Positions 54,499-62,620 of a DNA stretch of 64,000 bases are shown here, piece by piece. The notes under the pieces are model-generated. The model was not told where the DNA came from. It saw only the letters and a program-made list of their open reading frames with translations, and did not search any database. Where the stretch lies: positions 62,001 to 126,000 of the forward strand of contig NZ_BMWH01000018.1 in the NCBI RefSeq assembly GCF_014651135.1, given 5' to 3'. Position numbers and translations under genes: made by a program. Position 1 is the stretch's first letter. Each line of letters opens with the position of its first letter. The DNA is from Streptomyces echinoruber. GTDB taxonomy: Bacteria > Actinomycetota > Actinomycetes > Streptomycetales > Streptomycetaceae.

Positions 54499-57405
54499 TC
54501 ACAGCAGGCCGTCCCACATCTGCTCCAGCACCACCGACCACCAGCTCTCCGGCGACCCGAGCGCCGCCGGGTCCAAGGCGGCGAGCTGGGCCTGGAAGTC
54601 GACGGTCCAGCGGCCCGCCTGCTCCTGGTTCAGGCCGTAGCGCAGCCGCCACATCCGGCCCAGCAGGGCGAGGCAGCGCTGGAGCTCCAGCAGCCCGGTG
54701 TTGACGAACTGCGGCGGCACCGGCGCACCGCCCGGCCCCGCCTCCACGGGCACCGCCACGATGTTCGCCGTGCCGTACTGCACGCAGATCGCCTTGCCGA
54801 AGTCGCTGCCCAGCACCAGGTACGACCCCGCGTCCGGCGCCGGCCGCACCCCGCGCTCCGCCGCCAGCTCGGCCAGCGTCGGCACCGGGCGGCCCGGCTG
54901 GGCCTGCGCCCAGAAGAACGGGCCCATGTCCAGCGGCAGCCCGGCCACCACCAGCGAGTGCGCCACCACCGGCGGCACGCCCTGCCGGTCCACCGCGGCC
55001 TGCTCGAACCGGAAGACCCCCGGCCCGAACGCCCCCGCCAGCTCCTGCGCCACACCCTCCGGCGGCAGCGGCGGCGCCGCCTGCACCGGCGGCAGCGGCG
55101 CCCGCACCGGCGCCGGCCGCGCCGGCCCGTCCGCCACCTGGTGCAACTCGCCCTGATGCGCGAGGAGTTGCTGCATGCCCTGCTGCCGGCTCGCGTGGTC
55201 CGTGCCGTACGGCGCGATCGACGTGATGCGCGCCTGCGGCCACTGCTCGCGGATCATCCGCGCGCAGTACGCGCCCGGCAGCTCGCACGACTCCAGCTCC
55301 GTGTGCAGCTCCAGCACCTGGTCCGGCGGCACGTTCATCGCCCGCAGCTCGTGGAAGATCTGCCACTCCGGGTGCGGCAGCCCCGGCGCCGAACGCCGGA
55401 TGAGCTGCTGCTCGGTCCCGTCCGGCGCGCGGTAGCGCAGCACCGCCTGGTAGCCGGGGCCCACCGTCGGCTGCGCCTGCTGCGGATAGCCGTACGCCGG
55501 CGGCTGCTGCCCGGGCATCGGCGCGCCGGGCGGCACGGCACCGGGAGGCACGGCACCGGGAGGCACAACTCCGGGAGACATGGCACCGGGAGGCGGCACC
55601 GCGCCGGACGGCACCGGCGGGGGCGCGACCGGGGGCGGCACCGCGCCGGGCGGCGGGACGGCTCCGGGCGGCACCGCGCCGGACGGCTGCGGCGGCGGGG
55701 GCGGAGGCACGCCGGGGCCGCCGGCCGGAGGTGCGGCCAGCACGGTCTGCGCGTGGTGCACGGCACCCGGCGCGCCCGGGGCGGCCGGCGGCTGCGGGGC
55801 GGCCGGCGGCTGCGGGGCACCAGGAGCGGGCGGAGTTCCCGGCGCGCCCGGAGCACCGGGAGCACTTGGAGCACCCGGCGCACCCGGGGCACCCGGGGCA
55901 CCCGGGGCACCCGGAGGGCCGGGCGGCTGCGGTACGCCCCTGCCCAGGCTGCCGCCAGGCTGGTGGGGGTCGGCGAGCATGGTGGCCGCGTGGTGGACAC
56001 CACCCGGAGGCGTACCGCCGGGCGTGCGCGGCGCGCCGGGAGCACCCGGCGGCGGAGGCGGCGTACCCGGAGCACCCGGCGGCGGAGGTGTGCCCGGCGC
56101 ACCCGGCGCCTGCGGGGCGCCCGCTCCGGCCGCCCCCTCCGGTCCCTCCGGTCCCTCCGGCCCCTGCGGACCGAGCGACGACACCAGTTGCGTCGGGACG
56201 TACCCGCCGGCCGGCGTCGCGGCACCGCCCGGCGCACCGGGCGGCGGAGGCGGCGTGCCCGGAGCACCCGGAGCACTCGGCGGCGGGGGCGGCGTGCCCG
56301 GCGCGCCGCGCCGCGGCGGAGGGGCCGCCTTGCCGGCGGCGGCGTCCGCGAGGTCGGCGGCGCTCGGCGCACCGGGCGGCGGGGGCGGGGTGCCGGGAGC
56401 CGCAGGACTCCCCGGGCCCTGCTGAGGGCCGTACGACGATCCGGCCGGCGCGGGAGGAGGCGTGCTGCCCGGCGGAGGCGGAACCGGCGCACCCGGCCCG
56501 GCCGGCTGCCCCTGCTCGTCCACCGCCGGAGCGACCGCCGTCGGCGGCAACTGGCTCCCGCCCTCCATCATCCGGGTCCGCTCGTCCGGCGCCGCGCCCG
56601 GCCGCGCCTCCGCCCGGGGAGTGCTCAGCGGCGGCGCGAACACCGTCTCCGGCAACGGCACCGAACGGTCCTCGTCCGCCTCGGCGCTGGTGTCCGTCCC
56701 CGCCCACGGAGTCGCCCCCACGGGGACACCCGGCGCACCGGACGGCGGGGGCGGCGTACCCGGCGCACCCGGAGCGCTCGGCGCACCCGGAGCGCTCGAC
56801 GCACCCGGAGCGCCCGACGCACCCGGAGCGCCCGATCCACCCGATGTGTCCGACGCGTCCGACACGCTCGACGGACTCGGCACGCTCGACGGACTCGGCA
56901 CGCCCGACGCATCCGACGCGCCCGCACTCGGCACGCCCGACGCATCCGACGCACCCGCACCCGCACCGGAATCCCCCGACCCCTCCGCGGCCGCGGCGGC
57001 CGCCCGCACCCCGCCCCGCTGGTCCGGAATCCCCAGCTTGTCCGCCGCCTCCTGCAACCACTCCGGCGGAGACAACAGGAACGACGTCTGGTTCAAATCC
57101 ACCCGCGCCGGAGCGGCCGCCGGCACCGCCGGTCCGCCCACGTCCGTACGGCCGTACCGCTCCTCGTACCGGCGGATCACCTCGCCCACCGGCAGCGCCG
57201 GCCACAGCGTGGCCTCACCGCTGTCCCGCGCGATCACCAGCCGCTGCCCGCCGCCGTCCGACCGCGGCCCGTCGGCGCGGTCCTCCGCCCACACCACAAA
57301 CCCCAGCTCGAACTCCCGCACCCGCACCTCACGGTGCTGGTACGACGGCACATCGCCGTTGATCCACTCCTCCGCGCGCTCCTGCGCCTGCGCGAACGTC
57401 ACCAT
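54499..57405 (-). CDS. Imm35-like / deaminase / SUKH-4-like multidomain protein
   Basis: The product has 968 residues. Residues 1-90 resemble the YrhB/Imm35 immunity fold (FAQAQERAEEWINGD, RLVIARDSGEATLWPALPV). Residues 130-640 are Pro/Gly/Ala-rich linker. Residues 650-740 carry deaminase-type zinc ligands: H678-P-E680 (GLPHPEWQIFHEL), then C707 and C714 in HTELESCELPGAYC. Residues 770-968 look like SUKH-4 (GSYLVLGSDFGKAICVQYG, QFVNTGLLELQRC). A predicted deaminase effector with two immunity-type domains in one chain. It follows the WHH/SUKH gene by 9 bp in one operon. There is no secretion signal. Domain calls are from motifs and should be treated as tentative. Confidence 0.7.
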   Translation of the reverse strand: MVTFAQAQERAEEWINGDVPSYQHREVRVREFELGFVVWAEDRADGPRSDGGGQRLVIARDSGEATLWPALPVGEVIRRYEERYGRTDVGGPAVPAAAPARVDLNQTSFLLSPPEWLQEAADKLGIPDQRGGVRAAAAAAEGSGDSGAGAGASDASGVPSAGASDASGVPSPSSVPSPSSVSDASDTSGGSGAPGASGAPGASSAPGAPSAPGAPGTPPPPSGAPGVPVGATPWAGTDTSAEADEDRSVPLPETVFAPPLSTPRAEARPGAAPDERTRMMEGGSQLPPTAVAPAVDEQGQPAGPGAPVPPPPGSTPPPAPAGSSYGPQQGPGSPAAPGTPPPPPGAPSAADLADAAAGKAAPPPRRGAPGTPPPPPSAPGAPGTPPPPPGAPGGAATPAGGYVPTQLVSSLGPQGPEGPEGPEGAAGAGAPQAPGAPGTPPPPGAPGTPPPPPGAPGAPRTPGGTPPGGVHHAATMLADPHQPGGSLGRGVPQPPGPPGAPGAPGAPGAPGAPSAPGAPGAPGTPPAPGAPQPPAAPQPPAAPGAPGAVHHAQTVLAAPPAGGPGVPPPPPPQPSGAVPPGAVPPPGAVPPPVAPPPVPSGAVPPPGAMSPGVVPPGAVPPGAVPPGAPMPGQQPPAYGYPQQAQPTVGPGYQAVLRYRAPDGTEQQLIRRSAPGLPHPEWQIFHELRAMNVPPDQVLELHTELESCELPGAYCARMIREQWPQARITSIAPYGTDHASRQQGMQQLLAHQGELHQVADGPARPAPVRAPLPPVQAAPPLPPEGVAQELAGAFGPGVFRFEQAAVDRQGVPPVVAHSLVVAGLPLDMGPFFWAQAQPGRPVPTLAELAAERGVRPAPDAGSYLVLGSDFGKAICVQYGTANIVAVPVEAGPGGAPVPPQFVNTGLLELQRCLALLGRMWRLRYGLNQEQAGRWTVDFQAQLAALDPAALGSPESWWSVVLEQMWDGLL

Positions 57406-57414
57406 GGCCTGCGC

Positions 57415-58434
57415 TCACTCCCCCACCGACGACACCGGCACGGCGCGCGCGAACCCGCCGTCCACCATCAGGTTCGCCACCGTCTCCAACTCCGGCGGAT
57501 CGCCGGCCAGCCGCGACAGGAACGCGTCGAAGTCCTCACCGCACGGCAGCAGCAACCGCTCCACACGCTCCGCCTGCGACCACGACGGATCCACGTCCCG
57601 CACGTCGTCGTACGCGCAGAACCACACCGAACCCACCCGGTCGCCCCGCACCTTGACCGCCAGCAGCCCGCCCTGCACGAACGCCACCCCCAGATAGTCC
57701 TTGGTCAGGTGGTCCCGCAGGCACTTGTTGACGTACACCAGGTCATTGACCGCCGCCTCGTCCCGCACCGTGAAGAACGGCTGGTCGATCAGCAGCCCCA
57801 ACTCGGCGTCCAGCGCCGTCCCGACGGGCGCACACCCGCCCGCCGCCTTCAAAAACGACCGGTACGCGCCCGGCAGCCGGTAACCGAGGTCCTCCTCGAC
57901 GCCCTGCACCTGCGCCTCCGTCACCGCCACCCCCGACTTCGGCAGCCGGAAGTGCGCGGGCCGCGTCTCCGGCAGCGGCCGGGTGCCCCGCTTCGCCTGA
58001 TCGACGTTGGCGGTCGCGATCCCGCCGTGGTGCCGCAGCAGCGCCTTCACCTCGACCGGAACCAGCTCCAGCCGCCGCGTGAACGGCACGTGGTGCCACG
58101 TCCACCCGTGCGGCGTCGCCACATGGGGCACCGTGTCCCACAACTCGTGCCCCGCCGCGGCCAGCGCCGCGTTCGCCGACACGTAGTCCGTCAACCGCAG
58201 TTCGTCCACACCGAAGCCCTCCGGCGGCTCCGCGATCTCCGCGGCCGCCCGCGCGTACGGCGAGAAGTCGGGATAACCCCGCTCGTCCACCCGCACCCCC
58301 CGCGGATGCCGGGCGGCCCGCACCGGATCCGGGAAATGCACGACCTGCCCGGCATAGGCCGCGTTCGGCGGCGCGGCTTGTCCCCCAGCCTGGCGGCTGG
58401 ACGGCGCCCCCAGCCCGAGCCGACCTGTCGTCAT
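57415..58434 (-). CDS. WHH-type nuclease domain fused to SMI1/KNR4 (SUKH) domain
   Basis: The product has 339 residues; ATG with cagggggc upstream. Residues 50-150 contain W111-T-W-H-H115, ELVPVEVKALLRHHGG (H135, H136), matching the WHH family of HNH/Endo VII toxins (motif WTWHH...MQLVP...HxGG). Residues 165-330 are SMI1/KNR4: VTEAQVQGVEEDLGYRLPGAYRSFLKAAGG, then FGEGLL-like features and DDVRDVDPSWSQ. A nuclease effector and its immunity-like domain are fused. First gene of the operon with the 968-residue protein, divergent from the deaminase at 58718. Confidence 0.78.
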   Translation of the reverse strand: MTTGRLGLGAPSSRQAGGQAAPPNAAYAGQVVHFPDPVRAARHPRGVRVDERGYPDFSPYARAAAEIAEPPEGFGVDELRLTDYVSANAALAAAGHELWDTVPHVATPHGWTWHHVPFTRRLELVPVEVKALLRHHGGIATANVDQAKRGTRPLPETRPAHFRLPKSGVAVTEAQVQGVEEDLGYRLPGAYRSFLKAAGGCAPVGTALDAELGLLIDQPFFTVRDEAAVNDLVYVNKCLRDHLTKDYLGVAFVQGGLLAVKVRGDRVGSVWFCAYDDVRDVDPSWSQAERVERLLLPCGEDFDAFLSRLAGDPPELETVANLMVDGGFARAVPVSSVGE

Positions 58435-58717
58435 GGCGCTTGCCCCCTGCGGCGTTCTGTGCGAATCGGTCCCCCGGACCGACGAACCGACGTTCACGGA
58501 CGGTCGACAGCCTATGCGGTACACCGACCCCGGTCACCGGCCCACCGCACCACCCCCCACCACCGCACCCGCCCCCGGCCCACCCCCCGTGACCAGCCGT
58601 CACCCCGCCGTGACGCACCGCCGACCCAACACGCCCACCCGCCGACCCAGCTTCCGCACCCGCCACGCCATTTGGCACTCTGTGACCGCCAGGGGGACAC
58701 CCGGAGGGACGACGACC

Positions 58718-59260
58718 ATGAGAACGACACCGACGAAGCCACACGCCGACCGCTCCCCCGACCCCCGCGCCGGCATCCCCCACCCCGGCGACCCCCGCAT
58801 CGGCTGGAGCACCGCCGACACACCCCCCGCACCCGTCCTGCGCCACCGCCGCGACGGCATACTCCCCACCATCGCCGCCGCCCTGTCCGTACGCGGCGCC
58901 ACCCTCACCGGCACCGCCGCCCGCGGCGACACACCCCCCGCCCTGCACCCCCTCGTCCAGGACTTCCTCGACACCCTCACCAGCGACCAGCGCGACCGCT
59001 TCACCGGCCGCTGCGCCGAAACCATCCTCATCTCCCGGCACATCGCCACCGCCGACGCCACCCGCAGCAAACGCGCCGCCCGCAAACCCATGACCAACGG
59101 CGAGGCCCGCAAAGCCCTCAAACACGCCAAACTCACCACCCGGCACATCCGCGAGGACGGCGACCCCCTGCACGGCACCTTCGCCCCGCCCTGCCGCGCC
59201 TGCAGCGCCCTCACCGCCCACTTCGGCGTCCGCGTCGTCGACCCCACGACCACCGACTGA
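58718..59260 (+). CDS. YwqJ-like predicted deaminase
   Basis: The product has 180 residues; CCGGAGGG precedes the ATG. Zinc-ligand motifs C99-A-E101 (GRCAETILISRHI) and PPC159-R-A-C162 fit the YwqJ-type nucleotide/nucleic-acid deaminase of polymorphic toxins. Lacks the long toxin N-terminus and a secretion signal; about the size of a free toxin domain. The SUKH-3-like gene follows 74 bp downstream, so a toxin-immunity pair is likely. Confidence 0.8.
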   Translation: MRTTPTKPHADRSPDPRAGIPHPGDPRIGWSTADTPPAPVLRHRRDGILPTIAAALSVRGATLTGTAARGDTPPALHPLVQDFLDTLTSDQRDRFTGRCAETILISRHIATADATRSKRAARKPMTNGEARKALKHAKLTTRHIREDGDPLHGTFAPPCRACSALTAHFGVRVVDPTTTD

Positions 59261-59334
59261 CCCCCGCCCCACCCCCCACCCGCACACCCCGCACCCGCAC
59301 ACACCAGACGTACGCACGACGGACGTAAGGGCAG

Positions 59335-59829
59335 ATGCACACCGACCGCACCTCGACCACCCGCTTCCCCGTCCCCGTCGACGCCACCCTGCGCGCCGCC
59401 GGCTGGCACCCCGGACGCTGGGACATCGAACAGGCCGAGACCTGGGCCGACACCCTGCGCGCCCACACCTCACCCGCCGGCCACCGCCACGCCGTCTTCC
59501 CCGCCGCCGTCGAAGCCTGGGCCGAATTCGGCGGCCTCACCCTCACCCCCACCGGACCCGGCCGCCAGATCGCCCCCGCCCACCTCGACCTCGACCCCCT
59601 GCACGGCCTCCACCTCGCCCGCACCCTCGGCGACCTCGGCCGCGCCCTGGGCACCGAACTCAGCCCCCTCGGCACCGAGACCGCCACCCACACCCTGCTC
59701 GCCATCGACACCGACGGCCGCGTCTACGCCGTCGACCACACCGGCGACTGGTACCTCGGCCCCGACATCGACCACGCCCTCACCGCACTCGTCACAGGCA
59801 TCGAACCGACCCGCCTCACCACGGCCTGA
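59335..59829 (+). CDS. SUKH-3-like immunity protein
   Basis: The product has 164 residues. It has the SUKH-3 pattern: AAGWHPGRW near the start, FPAAVEAWAEFGGLTLTP, LLAIDTDGRVYAVDHTGDWYLGPDIDHALTALVTG. Family members protect against a cognate toxin. The neighbouring YwqJ-like deaminase is the obvious partner. The downstream 227 bp (59830-60056) holds short cacccgcacccggcc repeats and a 17-bp direct repeat (ccaccaggcactacgac) and no gene. Confidence 0.85.
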   Translation: MHTDRTSTTRFPVPVDATLRAAGWHPGRWDIEQAETWADTLRAHTSPAGHRHAVFPAAVEAWAEFGGLTLTPTGPGRQIAPAHLDLDPLHGLHLARTLGDLGRALGTELSPLGTETATHTLLAIDTDGRVYAVDHTGDWYLGPDIDHALTALVTGIEPTRLTTA

Positions 59830-60056
59830 AAAACCCCCGCGCAACACCGCCCCGACGGACCGCCCACCACACCCGCCACCCGCCCCGCACCCGGCCGACA
59901 CCCGCACCCGCACCCGGCCGACACCCGCACCCGCCCCGCCACGACCACCGGCCGCCCCGACCACCAGGCACTACGACCACCAGGCACTACGACTGCCGGC
60001 TACCGACCGCCACGACCACCAACCACCGGCCGCCACGACCGGCCGACCACCGACCG

Positions 60057-61376
60057 CTACGGCGCCGGAATCACAGCCGACACCCGGAAGCCCCCCGCCT
60101 CCGTCGGCCCCGACACGAACACCCCGCCCAGCTCCACAACCCGCTCCTTCATCCCCACCAGGCCGTTCCCACCCGACGGCAACCCCGCCGCCTCCGCCGA
60201 CGCCGGCTCCGGCGGCGGCTCATTCTCCACCTGCATCGCGATCTCCGACCCCCGGTGCGCCACCCGCACATGCGTCTTCGCACCCGCCGCATGCTTGTGG
60301 ACGTTGGTCAACGCCTCCTGCACCACCCGGTACGCCGTCTGCTCCACCTCCGGCGGATACGACCGCGCCTCCCCCTCCACCGACAAATCCACCACCATCC
60401 CCGCGGCCGCCGACTGCCCGATCAACTCCTCCAACGCCGACAACCCCGGCCCCTCGGACACCGCCGCCACGGCCGCCCCCGCCACCTCGGCCCGCGACGC
60501 GGCCGCCGCCGCGGCCGCCCCCACCGCGGCCAACGGCACCCCCCTGGACACCGGCCGCTCACTGCTGCGCAGCACCCCGAGCATCTCCCGCAACTCCGTC
60601 AGCGCCTGCCGCCCCATGTCCCCCACGAGCGCCGCGTTGCGCACCGCCTTCTCGGGATCCTTCCGCGCCACCGCCTGCAACGCCGCCGCGTGCACCACCA
60701 TCAAACTCACCCGGTGCGCGACCACATCGTGCATCTCCCGCGCGATCCGCGTCCGCTCCTCGTTACGGGCCCACTCGGCCCGCTCCTCCGCCCGCTCCGC
60801 CAGCAACTGCAACTCGCGCTCGAGACTGTCCGCCCGCTCCCGCAGACTCTCCATCAGCCGACGCCGCGCCCCCACGTACAGCCCCAGCAGCACGGGCGGC
60901 GCCGTCAACCCCAGCGACGTCGCGATCGCCGCGAACGGCAGGAACCAGTCCCCCAGCGTCCAGTCCCCCCGGTCCATGTCCTGCCGCACCCGCACGAACG
61001 TCACGATCAACGTACCGACGAGAGACATCCCGGCCAGCGCCCCGATGACCCGCCGCGGCAGCTCCGCGGCGGCCAGCGTGTACAGCCCGACCACGCCCAT
61101 CAGGAAACCCATCTGGGCCGGCGTGATCGCGACGGCCACCAGCACCACGGCGATCGGCCACCGCCGCCGCAGCACCAGCACCGACCCGGCCAGCAGGCCG
61201 AACACCACCCCCACCGACACCGGGACCCCCGCGTCCCGCGCGAACGGGATCCCCTCCGCGCCGCACTCCAACGCGGACACCAGCGCCAGACACACGTCCA
61301 GCACCGCACTGCGCCATCTCGACCACCACCACGGCCCGGTCGGGGCCGGCGCGTGGTCTTCCCCCGTCGAGGTCAT
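60057..61376 (-). CDS. Sensor histidine kinase (NarL-type, HisKA_3), orphan
   Basis: The product has 439 residues; GGAAGG precedes the ATG. Hydrophobic segments at about 20-170 form a five- to six-helix membrane sensor. The dimerisation/phosphoacceptor motif is TRIAREMHDVVAHRVSLMVV, with the His in the MHD sequence. HATPase motifs (VVQEALTNVHKHA, GNGLVGMKERVVELGG) close it. This is the DesK/NarX-like class that pairs with LuxR-type response regulators, but no such gene is in the window beside it. Confidence 0.9.
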   Translation of the reverse strand: MTSTGEDHAPAPTGPWWWSRWRSAVLDVCLALVSALECGAEGIPFARDAGVPVSVGVVFGLLAGSVLVLRRRWPIAVVLVAVAITPAQMGFLMGVVGLYTLAAAELPRRVIGALAGMSLVGTLIVTFVRVRQDMDRGDWTLGDWFLPFAAIATSLGLTAPPVLLGLYVGARRRLMESLRERADSLERELQLLAERAEERAEWARNEERTRIAREMHDVVAHRVSLMVVHAAALQAVARKDPEKAVRNAALVGDMGRQALTELREMLGVLRSSERPVSRGVPLAAVGAAAAAAASRAEVAGAAVAAVSEGPGLSALEELIGQSAAAGMVVDLSVEGEARSYPPEVEQTAYRVVQEALTNVHKHAAGAKTHVRVAHRGSEIAMQVENEPPPEPASAEAAGLPSGGNGLVGMKERVVELGGVFVSGPTEAGGFRVSAVIPAP

Positions 61377-61537
61377 GCCTTCCAGCCTACGGGCGCCCCG
61401 CGCCGCACTTCCGGCGAGTTTCCCGCACCACCCCACACCACGGTCCGTGACCAACCGGAAGCGAAACCACCCGAAATCACTCGAACTACTGAACGTCGAC
61501 CGTTCGACTACTGAACCGACCATTCCGCTTGGACCGT

Positions 61538-62410
61538 ATGCCTATGGCACAGACCACAGGCAAATACGCCGACTTCGAGGGACTGCGAGAGAAGGCGGTG
61601 GCACTGCGACGCGCGGGCTACAGCCTCCGGCAGATCCGCGACGCATTGCAGGTCCACAACAAGGACGTCCTCCAGCGCCTGGTCGAGGGTGAACCCGCGC
61701 CGGCCTGGACCAAGCGCCCCAACGCCAAGGACGACCTCCGGCAGAGGGCGCGGGAACTCCGGCTTCAAGGCTGTACGTACGACCAGATCGAGGCTGAGCT
61801 CGGCTGCTCACGGAGCTCGGTGTCGCTGTGGGTACGGGACCTGCCGAAACCGGAACCGCGTTACACGCCAGAGGAACAACGAGCTCTCATGCACGCCGGT
61901 CTGGCAAGGGCGCGTGCCGCCCAAGCGGAAGAACGGGAGCGCATCAAGCAGAAGGCCGAAGCGGAGATCGCCAACCTCACGGACCGGGAACTGCTCTTGA
62001 CAGGCACAGCCCTCTACTGGGCCGAGGGGCAGAAGAGCAAGCCGTACCAGCGACGCGAAGGGGTCGTCTTCGTCAACAGCGACCCCGGGGTGATCCTGGT
62101 CTTCCTGGCCTGGCTCAAGCTGCTGGGTGTGGATCGCGAACGCCTGCGCTTCCGGGTCATGATCCACGAAAGTGCCGACGTGGCCGCCGCCGAACGCTAC
62201 TGGGCAGACCTGGTGGGCGTGGACGTCTCGGCCCTCCAACGCACCACTCTCAAGAAGCACAACCCCAAGACGGTCCGCAAGAACATCGGCGAAGCCTACT
62301 ATGGCTGTCTCGACGTCCGTGTCCTCCAGGGAGCGGAGCTGTACTGCCGCATCGAGGGCTGGTGGAACGGAATCGTTGCTGGCCTGCAACGCAACTCCGG
62401 TAAGGTCTGA
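61538..62410 (+). CDS. HTH protein with an unassigned C-terminal domain
   Basis: The product is about 290 residues; a TTG at 61529 is also open and no strong ribosome site is visible. Two helix-turn-helix segments lie in the first 110 residues (VALRRAGYSLRQIRDALQV; LRLQGCTYDQIEAELGCSRS). A charged helix follows, then a conserved-looking region (TGTALYWAEGQKSKP, VNSDPGVILVFLAWLKLLG, RTTLKKHNPKTVRKN) I cannot assign. It could be a regulator or a DNA-rearranging enzyme. It ends 7 bp before tRNA-Gln. Confidence 0.7.
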   Translation: MPMAQTTGKYADFEGLREKAVALRRAGYSLRQIRDALQVHNKDVLQRLVEGEPAPAWTKRPNAKDDLRQRARELRLQGCTYDQIEAELGCSRSSVSLWVRDLPKPEPRYTPEEQRALMHAGLARARAAQAEERERIKQKAEAEIANLTDRELLLTGTALYWAEGQKSKPYQRREGVVFVNSDPGVILVFLAWLKLLGVDRERLRFRVMIHESADVAAAERYWADLVGVDVSALQRTTLKKHNPKTVRKNIGEAYYGCLDVRVLQGAELYCRIEGWWNGIVAGLQRNSGKV

Positions 62411-62417
62411 GGCGCTG

Positions 62418-62490
62418 TCCCCCGTGGTGTAACTGGCAGCACACTGGTTTTTGGTACCAGCAGGACAAGGTTCGAATCCTTGCGGGGGAG
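62418..62490 (+). tRNA. tRNA-Gln(UUG)
   Basis: A 73-nt class I tRNA: acceptor TCCCCCG pairs with CGGGGGA plus discriminator G. The anticodon stem is CTGGT/ACCAG with loop TTTTGGT (anticodon TTG), and the T-loop GGTTCGAATCC is intact. CCA is not encoded. Confidence 0.96.
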
Positions 62491-62514
62491 TCACAGCACA
62501 AGAGACCTCAGTTC

Positions 62515-62542
62515 GGGTCCCGACCCACCCAGGTCGGGACCC
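62515..62542 (+). terminator. Terminator after tRNA-Gln
   Basis: An 11-bp perfect stem (gggtcccgacc / ggtcgggaccc) with loop caccca, 24 bp downstream of the tRNA. Confidence 0.9.
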
Positions 62543-62620
62543 GCTCTCGTCCCCCTTCGGAAACCCCCCGCTATCCTGCGGATGTCACCCCCACCCATCT
62601 CGAAGCCGAAGGGCAACCCC

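Noticed and set aside
54958-59328. 1456-residue plus-strand frame across the SUKH/deaminase region
   Set aside because: Arg/His-rich shadow in C-rich DNA with no motif and conflicting strand use.
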